Assembly: GCA_016794625.1 (NCBI GenBank)
Contig: JAEUGY010000012.1
Span: 108,323-172,322 of the forward strand
Length of the DNA: 64,000 bases
Reading direction: 5' to 3'
DNA from: Opitutaceae bacterium
Lineage (GTDB): Bacteria > Verrucomicrobiota > Verrucomicrobiia > Opitutales > Opitutaceae
Every line of letters begins with the position of its first letter. The stretch's first letter is position 1. The translations under genes and the position numbers were made by a program. The notes under the pieces are model-generated. The model saw nothing but the letters and a program-made list of their open reading frames with translations, did not search any database and was not told the origin of the DNA. Of this stretch, positions 18,418 through 27,192 are shown one piece after another.

Positions 18418-19451
18418 CGAGGCGAGATCGGTCGCACCGCCGTGCGGGTGGCGCGCAGGCGGTTGCCGGCCATGGTGGCGGCGAGCTTGAGCGCGGCGAC
18501 AAGGCTGCGGGGGTCGCCCCGGCCGGTCCCGGCGTTGGCGAAGTCGGTGCCGTGCTCCACCGAGGTGCGGATGATGGGCAGTCCCAGGGTCACATTCACC
18601 CCGAGCCAGATGCCGAGCATCTTCGCGGCGACATGGCCCTGGTCGTGGTACATGGCGAGGGCGCAATCAAACTCTCCCTGCAGCGTGCGGAAAAACACGG
18701 TGTCGCCCGCAAAGGGTCCGCTCACGCGCCAGCCCCGCGACTTCGCCTCGGCCACGGCCGGGGTGATGTACTTGATCTCCTCGTCACCAAAGAGCCCGCC
18801 TTCCCCCGCGTGCGGGTTCAATCCGGCCACGGCCACATGAGGATCGGCGATGCCGAGTTCCTGTACGCCGGCCCGGGCCAGTTCCATCACCGCGAGCAGG
18901 CGCTCGGGCCGCACGCGGTCAATCGCCTCGCGGAGCGAAACATGGGTGCTCACGTGGCAGACACGGAGTTTGTCCGCCACCAGCATCATGGTGACGCGTG
19001 GGCGTCCGCACAGCTCGGCCAGCAGCTCGGTGTGGCCGTCGAAGAGGTGACCGGCGGCATGCAGGGCGGCCTTGTTCAACGCGGAGGTCACCACGGCGTG
19101 GGTACGGCCCGACAGGGTCAGTTCGACCGAGCGCTGGATGCACTCGTAGGCCGCCTGCCCGGCCAGCGCGCTCATCTCCCCGCGACGGAGCTTCGTCAGG
19201 TCGACATGGCCGAGGTCGATCACGTCCACCGTGTCAGACTCACCGGCCCGGGCGGGATCCGTGATCACGCGCACCTCGGCCCCGCTGCGGGTGATCTCCG
19301 CGGCCGCCCGGAGCACTCCGGCGTCACCGACCACCACGGGCCGGCAGACCGCGCGCACCTCGGGCAGCACGAGCGCCTTCACAATCAGCTCCGGGCCGGT
19401 ACCGGCCGGATCGCCCATGGTGACTGCGAGTATCGGTTTGTCCGTGGTCAT
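18414..19451 (-). CDS. PdxA2-like 4-phosphoerythronate/threonate dehydrogenase
   Basis: A 345-residue member of the PdxA family. PdxA proper works in pyridoxal-phosphate synthesis; the PdxA2 branch oxidises and decarboxylates 4-phospho-threonate or -erythronate to dihydroxyacetone phosphate with NAD. Motifs are MGDPAGTGPEL at 12-22, GHTELLAEL with substrate His140, and the three metal histidines His170 (VSTHVSL), His214 (NPHAGEGG) and His269 (YHDQGH). The operon context with the acid-sugar kinase (two genes downstream) argues for the catabolic PdxA2 role over vitamin B6 synthesis. Both ends overlap their neighbours by 4 bp (19448-19451 and 18414-18417). Confidence 0.85.
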   Translation of the reverse strand: MTTDKPILAVTMGDPAGTGPELIVKALVLPEVRAVCRPVVVGDAGVLRAAAEITRSGAEVRVITDPARAGESDTVDVIDLGHVDLTKLRRGEMSALAGQAAYECIQRSVELTLSGRTHAVVTSALNKAALHAAGHLFDGHTELLAELCGRPRVTMMLVADKLRVCHVSTHVSLREAIDRVRPERLLAVMELARAGVQELGIADPHVAVAGLNPHAGEGGLFGDEEIKYITPAVAEAKSRGWRVSGPFAGDTVFFRTLQGEFDCALAMYHDQGHVAAKMLGIWLGVNVTLGLPIIRTSVEHGTDFANAGTGRGDPRSLVAALKLAATMAGNRLRATRTAVRPISPR

Positions 19452-20383
19452 AAAATCGCCTCCGCCGCCGCCAACTCGCGACGGATGGTTTCGAGCTCCG
19501 CATCACTCACCGGCAGCAAGGGTGGAAACACGTGCCGGCCACACAGGCCCTTGATTTCGAGGATGCCTTTGAGCGCGGCAAACAGCTGGCTGATCGTGCG
19601 GCCCTTTTGATAGGTGGCATTGATCGCATCGACCCGGCGCTGCACAGCGTCGGCCGCGGGGTCACCGGCCACGAGGCGGTCCATCAGTTCCCGCATGAGA
19701 GCCGGCGCGAAGTTTCCGCCGCCGGGAACGAAGCCATCGGCCCCGGCCCGGAGGGCGCGGCTGGCGAGTGCGACCGAACCACAGACGACCGCAAAATCCG
19801 GGCGGCCGAGGAAGCGGCGGGCGAGTTCCTCCTGTCGCGCACCATCGGGTTCCGAGTCCTTGATGCCCGCGATGCGCGGGTGATGGCTGAGCCGGTCCAC
19901 GACCTCGAGGGGAATGCTCTGCTTTGTGGTCTGCGGGATGTTGTAAAGGTACATCGGTCCGCCGGCGGCGTCCGCGAGGCGCGAGAAGTAGGCCTCCATC
20001 ATGTCCGGGGTGAGCGGATAATAGGACGGGAGGTTGGCCACGACCGCATCCGCGCCGGCAGCGAGGAACTCCCTGGCCAGTGTGACCGAATGCGCGGGGC
20101 AGGTGTCTCCAATCCCGCCGAAAAGCAACACCCGGCCCCGCACCGCCGCGGTCACCCGGTGCGCGACCCGCAGGCGCTGCGCCAGGGTGAGCGACGCGAA
20201 TTCGCCGGTGGTGCCACAGTACATGATGCCCTGGGTGCCGCCGGCAATGACATGCTCGACGAGGCGCAGCAACGCCTCTTCGTCGATCTCGCCCCCGGCG
20301 GTGGCCGGGGTCAGCAAGGGCACGATGGAGATGCCGCGCAACTCGGCGCGGGAACGTCCTTTGACGGTGAGCAGTTTGGTCAT
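19448..20383 (-). CDS. DapA-family class I lyase/synthase
   Basis: A 311-residue (beta/alpha)8 enzyme of the dihydrodipicolinate synthase/N-acetylneuraminate lyase superfamily. The Schiff-base Lys175 lies in AGIKDSE, the proton-relay Tyr147 in YLYNIP, and the TTGE signature at 58-61 binds the keto-acid carboxylate. In a sugar operon such enzymes usually cleave 2-keto-3-deoxy sugar acids to pyruvate plus an aldehyde, or dehydrate them, and are not lysine-biosynthetic. The Fe-dehydrogenase upstream would be suited to reduce a released aldehyde. Overlaps of 4 bp on both sides indicate translational coupling. Confidence 0.8.
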   Translation of the reverse strand: MTKLLTVKGRSRAELRGISIVPLLTPATAGGEIDEEALLRLVEHVIAGGTQGIMYCGTTGEFASLTLAQRLRVAHRVTAAVRGRVLLFGGIGDTCPAHSVTLAREFLAAGADAVVANLPSYYPLTPDMMEAYFSRLADAAGGPMYLYNIPQTTKQSIPLEVVDRLSHHPRIAGIKDSEPDGARQEELARRFLGRPDFAVVCGSVALASRALRAGADGFVPGGGNFAPALMRELMDRLVAGDPAADAVQRRVDAINATYQKGRTISQLFAALKGILEIKGLCGRHVFPPLLPVSDAELETIRRELAAAEAIL

Positions 20384-21528
20384 GAGTAGGCGGCGCGATA
20401 AATTTGCTCCGCGTCGGCCGCCGTGAGATCACGCGGGTTGTTGCGGAGGAGTCGGGTCACCTTCATGGCCTCCGTCGCCAGCCGGGGGAGGTCCGACTCC
20501 GGCACGCCGACGTCGCGGAGACACCGGGGAATGCCGCAGTCGCGGGCCAGGTCCTCCAGCCGGCGCAACCCCGCCTCGGCCGTGGCGAGGTCCGTCGCCG
20601 CCCGCGGGCAGCCGAGGGCGACGGCGAGGTCGGCATAGCGGCCGGGCATGGCGGGCAGGTTGAAGCGGAAGACGTGGGTGAGCAGCAGCGAGTTGGCCAC
20701 CCCATGGGGCACCCGGTACTCGCCCCCGAGGGGATAGGAGAGCGCGTGCACGGCCGCCGTATTGACGGGTCCGAGACACAGTCCTCCGTAGAGGGCCCCG
20801 AGCATGACATCGGCCCGGGCGGCCCGATTCTGGCCGTCGCGCACCGCCGTCTCGATGCTGCGACCGATGCGCCGCACCCCTTCCAGCGCGTACACATCCA
20901 CAATCGGGTGGGCGTGCCGGTTGGCATAGGCCTCGAGACAGTGCACCATCGCATCGATGCCCGTGGCGGCCGTCACTCCCGACGGCATGGAGTACGTGAG
21001 CTCCGGATCGCACACCGCGAGGTCCGGCACGAGATGCGGGCTGACGACGCCTTTCTTCAGACGCTCGGACTCGTCGAGGAGAATGGCGTTGGGCGACACA
21101 TCCGCCCCGGTGCCGGCGGTGGTGGCCACGCAGACGAGTGGCAGCGCCCGGCCGGCCAGCAGCCCGATGCCGAACACCTCCCGCACTCCCTGACGTTGAT
21201 CGTGCAGGGCGGCCACCAGCTTGGCCACATCGAGCGGACTGCCGCCACCCACTCCGACGATGGCGGAGGGCCGGGCGGCGCGGGCGGCCGCGGCCACCTG
21301 CTCAAACAGCGCGATCTCCGGCTCGCGATCCACCAGCGAACAGACGTCGACCGTCAGGCCCGCCGCCTGCCAGGCGGCGAACAGGGACGCCTGCGCCGCC
21401 GCGACCTGCGGACTCGTGATGACCAAGAGACGCGACCAGCCGGCGCGCTTGAATTCGTCCGCCGCCGTGCGGCTGGTGCCGTCGCCGAACAGGATGCGAC
21501 GGGGTTGCTGAAGGATGACAGGCATCAT
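20380..21528 (-). CDS. Iron-containing (group III) alcohol dehydrogenase
   Basis: A 382-residue NAD(P)-dependent, metal-containing dehydrogenase. The dinucleotide motif GGGSPLD is at 94-100. All four metal ligands are present: Asp192 and His196 (GIDAMVHCLEAY), His261 (HALSYPLGG) and His275 (VPHGVAN). Family members include lactaldehyde reductase FucO, butanol dehydrogenases and maleylacetate reductase. Here it most likely reduces an aldehyde released by an aldolase of the same operon or oxidises a sugar alcohol. There are two consecutive ATG codons; the first overlaps the stop of the sulfatase gene (21525-21528). Confidence 0.85.
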   Translation of the reverse strand: MMPVILQQPRRILFGDGTSRTAADEFKRAGWSRLLVITSPQVAAAQASLFAAWQAAGLTVDVCSLVDREPEIALFEQVAAAARAARPSAIVGVGGGSPLDVAKLVAALHDQRQGVREVFGIGLLAGRALPLVCVATTAGTGADVSPNAILLDESERLKKGVVSPHLVPDLAVCDPELTYSMPSGVTAATGIDAMVHCLEAYANRHAHPIVDVYALEGVRRIGRSIETAVRDGQNRAARADVMLGALYGGLCLGPVNTAAVHALSYPLGGEYRVPHGVANSLLLTHVFRFNLPAMPGRYADLAVALGCPRAATDLATAEAGLRRLEDLARDCGIPRCLRDVGVPESDLPRLATEAMKVTRLLRNNPRDLTAADAEQIYRAAYS

Positions 21529-22886
21529 AGACTGTAAGGATTGACGGGATCTCCCGGCGGCGGCGCGGCCCGCTGGCCGCCGCGCGCTGGATCAAACGCC
21601 GGGTTTGGCACCATGTCCTGCGCCCCGACGGCCTTTCGCCAGGCGCGGAGCTGCTCGAGCAGGGAGGCCGCGCGCTCCGGCTCCTGTCGGGCGAGATTGA
21701 CCGATTCGTCCGCATCCGTCTCCAGGTCGAACAGCTCCACCGGTTCCGACACTCCGGCGCCACCCACCGTCTCTTCAAACCATTCGATCAGTTTCCAGCG
21801 CCCCGCGCGAATGGCGCCGCAGGGGGCGCGCCCGAGGTGATGGTAATGGGGAAAATGCCAGAAGAGCGCCGCATGGGGTGTCGGCGCGCTCGGATCGCGC
21901 AGGAGCGGCACGAGACTGCACCCGTCGGACGCACGGGGCGGAGGCAGCCCCGCCAGCTCCAGCAGCGTGGGCAGAAGGTCCGTGCCAAACACCGGAGCGG
22001 AAATCACCCGAGGGCCCGAGCGGTTTCGGGGAATCCGCAGCAGCAGGGGCACCCGGATGCCGCCCTCGTAAAGATCGGCTTTTGCTCCACGCAGCGGTTT
22101 GCGTTCGTCGGAGCGACCGAACGCGCCATGGTCCGAGGTGACGACCACCACGGTATCCTGATCACGTCCACTCTGGCGCAGTTCGTCCAGCAGACGGCCC
22201 ACACCGCGATCCACCCGCGCGACCATCGCACCCACGACCGGACGGTTGCAGTCGCGGTCCGCCCCTGGTTTCGCCGCGAACCGGGCGATCTCGGCCGCCG
22301 GAGCCATCTCGGGCCGGTGCAGGGCCGTGTGGGCCACCACACACAGGAATGGCCGGTCGCGCGGCGCCCGCATGAAGGCGATGGCGTCGTCGGTGATCCG
22401 GTCGATGTGGTGCGGATCCGCCTCGGGATCCGCGTCGGTCAGTGGTTTGCGCGTCACCCGCACCACGTCAAAGCCCTGGGATTCCGGGTCCATCGGCCGC
22501 CCCGGGCGGTAGTGATAGTCGGGCGCGAGGTGCCATTTGCCAAAGTGTGCGGTGGCATACCCCTGCCTCTGGAAGAGATCGCCCAGGGTATCCACCTCGA
22601 CCGGCAGAAAGGCGCGCCACCGTGGAGTGAGCAGACGGGGATTGCTCGGTTCGGTGCCCGGGATGAAGTTGGTCAGGTGCAGCCGCGCCGGGTGCAGGCT
22701 GGTGTAGAGCGCGGCCCGCGCGGGCGAGCACACCGGACTCGCGCTGTACGCGGAGGCAAATCGCACCCCCTCCCCCGCCAGGCGATCGAGATGCGGCGTC
22801 TCATAGTACGCGCTACCGTGGCAGCCGAGTTGGTGGACCCCCATGTCGTCCACGATCACCACGAGCAGATTGGGAGCCCGCGACAT
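21525..22886 (-). CDS. Cys-type sulfatase without signal peptide
   Basis: A 453-residue arylsulfatase-family enzyme that hydrolyses sulfate esters through a formylglycine made from Cys53 in the CSPAR motif (52-57, then AALYT). Metal ligands Asp13-Asp14 (IVDDMG), DHGAFG and the C-terminal FWHFPHYHH segment are present. The protein starts directly with SRAPNLLVVIVDDMG and there is no room for a signal peptide, because the symporter gene ends 3 bp upstream. It would therefore act in the cytoplasm on an imported sulfated sugar, in contrast to the exported sulfatase at 31081. Its stop overlaps the Fe-dehydrogenase start. Confidence 0.85.
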   Translation of the reverse strand: MSRAPNLLVVIVDDMGVHQLGCHGSAYYETPHLDRLAGEGVRFASAYSASPVCSPARAALYTSLHPARLHLTNFIPGTEPSNPRLLTPRWRAFLPVEVDTLGDLFQRQGYATAHFGKWHLAPDYHYRPGRPMDPESQGFDVVRVTRKPLTDADPEADPHHIDRITDDAIAFMRAPRDRPFLCVVAHTALHRPEMAPAAEIARFAAKPGADRDCNRPVVGAMVARVDRGVGRLLDELRQSGRDQDTVVVVTSDHGAFGRSDERKPLRGAKADLYEGGIRVPLLLRIPRNRSGPRVISAPVFGTDLLPTLLELAGLPPPRASDGCSLVPLLRDPSAPTPHAALFWHFPHYHHLGRAPCGAIRAGRWKLIEWFEETVGGAGVSEPVELFDLETDADESVNLARQEPERAASLLEQLRAWRKAVGAQDMVPNPAFDPARGGQRAAPPPGDPVNPYSL

Positions 22887-22889
22887 GAC

Positions 22890-24446
22890 CTAGGGAGCAG
22901 GGGTGGAGGCCGCCGCGCGATGCCAATACGTCAGGCGTTCCACGTCCGCCGGCCGGTAGCCGCCCAACAGACGGCTGGCGATCCAGCCGGAGCTGAAGAG
23001 CACCAGGTGGCCGACCACGCCGATCAGCAACGGATTGAGCGGGAAGTTGAACCGACCCAGGTCAAGCATCCGGCCGCCCGGCTGGGTGAGGATGGCCCAA
23101 GCGGTGTAGACCAGACACACCGCGATGCCCACGTAGCAACCGCGACGGGTGGCGATGCGGCTGAAGAAACCGAGACAGAAGAGGCCGAGCGTGCCGCCGG
23201 CGAGGATGGAGGCGATGATCACGACGCGCTCCATCAGCGGGGCCGAGCCATCCTTCGGCAGCAACAGCCAGGCCACAACGATCGTCGCCGCGCCGCCCAC
23301 CACCACCATCGTGCGCCCGCAGGCCACCATCGCGCGGTCGGAAGCCCGGGGCACAAAGTGCCGGTAGTAGTCGGTCGTGAGCACGGTGGCCACGCTGCTC
23401 AGGTCCGCGCTGACGGTCGACATGGCGGCGGCGAGGATCGCGGCCACCACGATCCCGAGCAGGCCGACCGGCATGTAATGCGCGAGGAAGTAGGGCATCA
23501 CGCTGTCGGGCATGGGCGGGGGCGGCAGTTGGCTGAGCGTGAAGAATCCGTTGAGGCAGGCGCCGCAGAACATGAAGAGGGCGAAAATCGGCACGCAGAC
23601 CACCGCGCTCAGAAATGCGGCGCGGCTGGCCGACTTGTCATCCTTCGCCACCAGGTAGCGCTGCACCATGTGTTGGTCCGTCGAATACCGGCGGGTCCAC
23701 TGTACGGCGTAGGCGAGGATGAACAGCCACATGGTGTGATTCTCCTTGGCGAAGAGGAGGTCCCACGAAAGCCCGCCGGTGCCCAGCGTGAGTTTGCCCT
23801 GCCGGTAGGTCTCGCCCACGACGGCAAACGCCGGTCCGGCCTCCGGCGCAAACATCAGGCGGGCCAGGATGAAGAGGCCGCCCGCCATCAGCACCACGCC
23901 CTGCACGACGTCGGTCCAGACCACGGCGGTCACCCCGCCGATCATGGTGTAGAGGATCGTGAAAAGCCCCACCCCGAGGATGACGGGCACGAGGTCCCAG
24001 CCGGTGAGCACATTCACGGCCAGCGCCGTGGTGAGCAGGGTCACACCGAGGTCGAAGATCCGGTCGGCGAGGAAACCAAACGAGGTGTAGAACCGGCCGC
24101 CGAGGCCGAAGCGCTCGCCGATGTACTCGTAGGCACTCATGCGGATCACCCGCCGGTAGAACGGGACCACCACGCGGGCGACGACCAGCAGCACCAGCGG
24201 CACAGTCAGGTGCGGGATGAGGAGAATGAGGCCCTTCTGGTAGGCCGTGCCGGGATGGCCAACGATGGTGCCGGTGCTGATGATCGTCGCCATCAGCGTA
24301 AAGGCGACCGCCCACATCGGGATGCTGCGGCGGGCGACGAAATAGCTTTCGGCGGTCTTCTGGCCGCGCGAGACATACAGGCCGACGGCGCCGATGGCGG
24401 CGAAGTAGACGGCAATGATCGACAGGTCGATGAGGGAAAGCGTCAC
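22890..24446 (-). CDS. Sodium:solute symporter (SSS family)
   Basis: A 518-residue inner-membrane carrier with about 13 hydrophobic helices, belonging to the SSS family that couples sugar, sialate or organic-acid uptake to Na+. It starts with GTG (24446), TLSLIDLSIIAVYFAAIGAVG. Family landmarks are ATIISTGTIVGHPGTAYQKG in helix 2 and AAAMSTVSADLSSVATVLTTD near the sodium site. It is placed immediately before the sulfatase gene (3-bp gap) and 25 bp after the HpcH-type aldolase, so its cargo is probably the sulfated or acidic sugar processed by this operon. A second SSS gene at 58995 serves another cluster. Confidence 0.88.
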   Translation of the reverse strand: MTLSLIDLSIIAVYFAAIGAVGLYVSRGQKTAESYFVARRSIPMWAVAFTLMATIISTGTIVGHPGTAYQKGLILLIPHLTVPLVLLVVARVVVPFYRRVIRMSAYEYIGERFGLGGRFYTSFGFLADRIFDLGVTLLTTALAVNVLTGWDLVPVILGVGLFTILYTMIGGVTAVVWTDVVQGVVLMAGGLFILARLMFAPEAGPAFAVVGETYRQGKLTLGTGGLSWDLLFAKENHTMWLFILAYAVQWTRRYSTDQHMVQRYLVAKDDKSASRAAFLSAVVCVPIFALFMFCGACLNGFFTLSQLPPPPMPDSVMPYFLAHYMPVGLLGIVVAAILAAAMSTVSADLSSVATVLTTDYYRHFVPRASDRAMVACGRTMVVVGGAATIVVAWLLLPKDGSAPLMERVVIIASILAGGTLGLFCLGFFSRIATRRGCYVGIAVCLVYTAWAILTQPGGRMLDLGRFNFPLNPLLIGVVGHLVLFSSGWIASRLLGGYRPADVERLTYWHRAAASTPAP

Positions 24447-24471
24447 GGCAAAAGGGGGTTGCGAGGGAAGC

Positions 24472-25467
24472 TCACCAGGGCATGACGCGCTTCGTGTGCC
24501 GGCGACCGATCTCGGCCGCCTCCTGGCTGCCGCCGGCTCCGATCATCACGCCCCAATTGAGGCGCTCAATGACATTTCCCGGCAGCACATTGTCGAGGTA
24601 GGGCCGGCCCGCCCGTTTGCAGGCCGCGAGCACTTCATCCACCACCGCCTGTACGTCCGGGGGCAGAGGCGGGTCGGCCCGCCCCTCGAGATGGCCGCGC
24701 AGCAAACTCTGGTCGCGCGGACCGGCCTCGCCAAAGGTGACGCCCGGCACGCGGAGGGACGCGTCGGCGTTGCGGACGGCATGCGCATCTTCGAGCTTCA
24801 CCCCGAAAATGAGCTCACCCTTCGGATTGAGCGGCCAGGCGTCGGCCAGCCGGAAGTACTCCTGCGGCTTCACGCCCCAGATGGAGGCGGGAAAGTTGTG
24901 GGACCCGAAACCGCGGATCCCGTCCTCCAAGCCCTCGCCGACTCCTTGCGCGTGGATGGGATAACGCGCCTGGCGGATGAATTCGCGCACCGCCTCGGGA
25001 TCGCGCGCCCGGTTGAGATGGAGTCCGTGGATACCGCAGGCGAGCGCCTGCTGGATCATCCAGTGGTTGTGGCGCACGGTCTCGCGGTCGAGGCCGAGCA
25101 GGGGAAGCGTGACCACGACAGCCGGGGTCCGGTGGCCGCTCGGCGTGGGACCGCCGGCCGCCAGCCCCTGCATGAACGCGCGCAGCAGGTTAAAGTCGAG
25201 CGGCGCGTGTTCCATGTCGTACATGATCAGGTCGGCCCAGGTGCGCGCGAGGGCGCGGCCTTGTTCGAACATCTCCTGGGACGTGCGGGCGGGATCCGTG
25301 CCCCGCGCTCCGTACGTGTAGTACACCGGCTGGCCGGCCTCGAGCAGCTCGATGACCTTGTTGATCCGTTTTGGTCCACCATAGGCCGCCGCGTCGCCCC
25401 CGGCGCCGTGCAGAGGAACCCACAGGACCCACAGGGCAAAGAGAGAGCAGATCAGGTTCGATTTCAT
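24472..25467 (-). CDS. Exported HpcH/HpaI-type aldolase
   Basis: A 331-residue class II aldolase-like protein; the family cleaves 2-keto-3-deoxy acids or 4-hydroxy-2-ketoheptanedioate to pyruvate plus an aldehyde using a divalent metal. Visible residues are His87 in YDMEHAP (the catalytic His region), Glu226 in FGVKLED and Asp252 in AGPRDQ, matching the metal-ligand positions. Oddly, residues 1-22 (ICSLFALWVLWVPLHGAG) form a clear signal peptide, so this copy is predicted to work outside the cytoplasm. The ATG at 25467 overlaps the stop of the beta-helix gene. It may have lost aldolase function, but the key residues argue against that. Confidence 0.75.
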   Translation of the reverse strand: MKSNLICSLFALWVLWVPLHGAGGDAAAYGGPKRINKVIELLEAGQPVYYTYGARGTDPARTSQEMFEQGRALARTWADLIMYDMEHAPLDFNLLRAFMQGLAAGGPTPSGHRTPAVVVTLPLLGLDRETVRHNHWMIQQALACGIHGLHLNRARDPEAVREFIRQARYPIHAQGVGEGLEDGIRGFGSHNFPASIWGVKPQEYFRLADAWPLNPKGELIFGVKLEDAHAVRNADASLRVPGVTFGEAGPRDQSLLRGHLEGRADPPLPPDVQAVVDEVLAACKRAGRPYLDNVLPGNVIERLNWGVMIGAGGSQEAAEIGRRHTKRVMPW

Positions 25468-27164
25468 GATTTCGGATTCGGGCGACGGGCGCCGAGCCCG
25501 GCGGCAGCGCTGGCTTTCGGCGTGAAGGTGCGAAGCACTTCAAAGTAGGCCGGGGCTTTGGTGACGGCATCGAGCCGGCCCCAGATCACGAGCTCCGTTC
25601 CGCTGGCGCGGGCGATCACGCGCCACTGGCCGCCCCGCGCCAGATTGTCGCCCAGCTTGATCGCACGGCCGGCGAGCTCCACCCCCTCCGGCAACCGCTC
25701 CCGCGTCGTCAGCACGGTCGTCAGGGTCACGGGATCAAACCGCAGGTCGGTCAGGCCTCCGCGCAGCCCGTCAGCGAGAAACACGTCTTCGACCGGAAGG
25801 TGGGGGCCGCCCGGCACCCCTTCCCCGGCCATGTTGCCGGCAAAGGTCACCCGCGCCTGGACGGCGTCGGCCGGTCCCTTGAGGATGTTGCCCGTGAAAC
25901 GGCTGGGACCAAGCGTGGGTTTGTCTTCAACGAAGCGCCACTCCTGCCAGACGGTGTTGCGCTCGGCCACGACTTCGGACCGCTGCAGATAAAAGCCGCC
26001 GGCATTCTCCGCGATGACATTGTCCTGAAAGCGCGCACGGCTCTCCATCGTCACCCGCATCGCTCCGGAATTGCGGCTGGTGTTGGAGTTGCCGACGAAC
26101 AGGTTGCCCTCGACCAGGATTTCGAACCGGTCGGCCGGTGGATAGGGGTCGAGCGGCGCGTCGTACCGGTGCTCCTGGCCGCCGAGAAAGAGTCCGCCGG
26201 CGTCGTCGCCGCCTTCGTTGGCCACGATGACATTGCGGCGAATCGCCGGGGCGGACCAGAGCGCGACAAAGACACCCCCGGCGTCGTTGCGGGTGAGCGA
26301 CTCGTTGGCCACGACCACGTTGTCCTCGAACACGCCGCCGGATCCGTCGAAGTAGGAGACCGCGCCGCCGTCGGAGCTGCGCATCGGGTCGTCGAGCCCG
26401 GCGCGGTTGTTGGCAAAGACGTTGGCCACCACCCGCGGGCGGGCGCCCCGGTCGGCGGCGAGGGCGGCGCCGCGGCCGCACTCGGTCGTATTGGAATAAA
26501 AGAGACACTGTTCGATCCGGGGCGCGGCGCCATTGAGCACCATGACGGCGCCGCCGTCGTGCGCCGTTTCGTGCAGGAGCGGAGGATTCCAAGGCCAGGG
26601 GATCAACGTGCGGTTGCCGATGAAAAGGCAGTGAGTGACGGTGGGCGAGTTGCCGTCGCAGAGCAGGGCCGCGCCCTTGCCGCGCACCTGGCCGTCGACG
26701 AAGTGAAAGCCGTCGATGCGCGCGTGGTCGGCGCCGAAGGCGATGCGTTGCCGGCCCTCGCCGTCGAGCACCGTGGCGTGACGGTAAATGTCGCGTTCCC
26801 CGCCGGGCGAGGCATAGCCGCCGTACAGGTCCACGTGGGGTTTCAGGGCCAGGGTGGGCTGGCGGTAGCGTCCGGCCGAAACCAGCACCGCCACGCGCCC
26901 TCCGGCGTGCGGGCGGCCGGCGGCCTCGATCGCGGCGACCAGACCCGCGAAGGGCCGCTGCCGGGAGCCGTCGCCTTTGATGTCGTCGCCCCGCGAGAGG
27001 TCCACGTGCAGGACGACCCGGTAGGCCGACAGCTCCACCGCGGGGGCGGCGGCCGGGCCGGGCACGACACCCGCCCGCATTGGAACCGACAGGATCACGG
27101 CGACGAACACACCCCACCAGCGGAGCACAGCATGACCGGGGAGCGGGAAGGCCAGTTTGTTCAT
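25464..27164 (-). CDS. Exported right-handed parallel beta-helix protein
   Basis: A 566-residue secreted protein. The ATG at 27164 gives MNKLAFPLPGHAVLRWWGVF followed by a hydrophobic stretch; the frame is open further upstream but that part is low-complexity and overlaps the LacI gene. A pectate-lyase/DUF1565-like N-terminal section (DDIKGDGSRQRPFAGLVAAI) leads into repeated PbH1 coils rich in N-x-x-x-x-N ladders (about 150-450: VFANNRAGLDD, DNVVVANESLTRNDAGG, GNLFVGNSNTSRNSGAM). Proteins of this type bind or cleave acidic polysaccharides; no lyase catalytic set is identifiable. It is the first structural gene after the regulator (28-bp gap). Confidence 0.7.
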   Translation of the reverse strand: MNKLAFPLPGHAVLRWWGVFVAVILSVPMRAGVVPGPAAAPAVELSAYRVVLHVDLSRGDDIKGDGSRQRPFAGLVAAIEAAGRPHAGGRVAVLVSAGRYRQPTLALKPHVDLYGGYASPGGERDIYRHATVLDGEGRQRIAFGADHARIDGFHFVDGQVRGKGAALLCDGNSPTVTHCLFIGNRTLIPWPWNPPLLHETAHDGGAVMVLNGAAPRIEQCLFYSNTTECGRGAALAADRGARPRVVANVFANNRAGLDDPMRSSDGGAVSYFDGSGGVFEDNVVVANESLTRNDAGGVFVALWSAPAIRRNVIVANEGGDDAGGLFLGGQEHRYDAPLDPYPPADRFEILVEGNLFVGNSNTSRNSGAMRVTMESRARFQDNVIAENAGGFYLQRSEVVAERNTVWQEWRFVEDKPTLGPSRFTGNILKGPADAVQARVTFAGNMAGEGVPGGPHLPVEDVFLADGLRGGLTDLRFDPVTLTTVLTTRERLPEGVELAGRAIKLGDNLARGGQWRVIARASGTELVIWGRLDAVTKAPAYFEVLRTFTPKASAAAGLGARRPNPKS

Positions 27165-27192
27165 GAAACGGAGCCGGGGCGGAGCCCGGGGG

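Noticed and set aside
16363..18840. Open frame of 825 codons on the plus strand
   Set aside because: Antisense to the LamG/propeller gene with Arg-rich low-complexity translation; the minus-strand frame has a signal peptide, domains and operon overlaps.
18414..19451. PdxA for vitamin B6 synthesis
   Set aside because: The operon with an OtnK/DtnK-type kinase and sugar enzymes fits the catabolic PdxA2 branch better.
21837..24485. Long open frame of 882 codons on the plus strand
   Set aside because: It lies antisense to the sulfatase and symporter genes, is extremely rich in His, Arg and Gly, has no domain, and is explained by high GC on the opposite strand.
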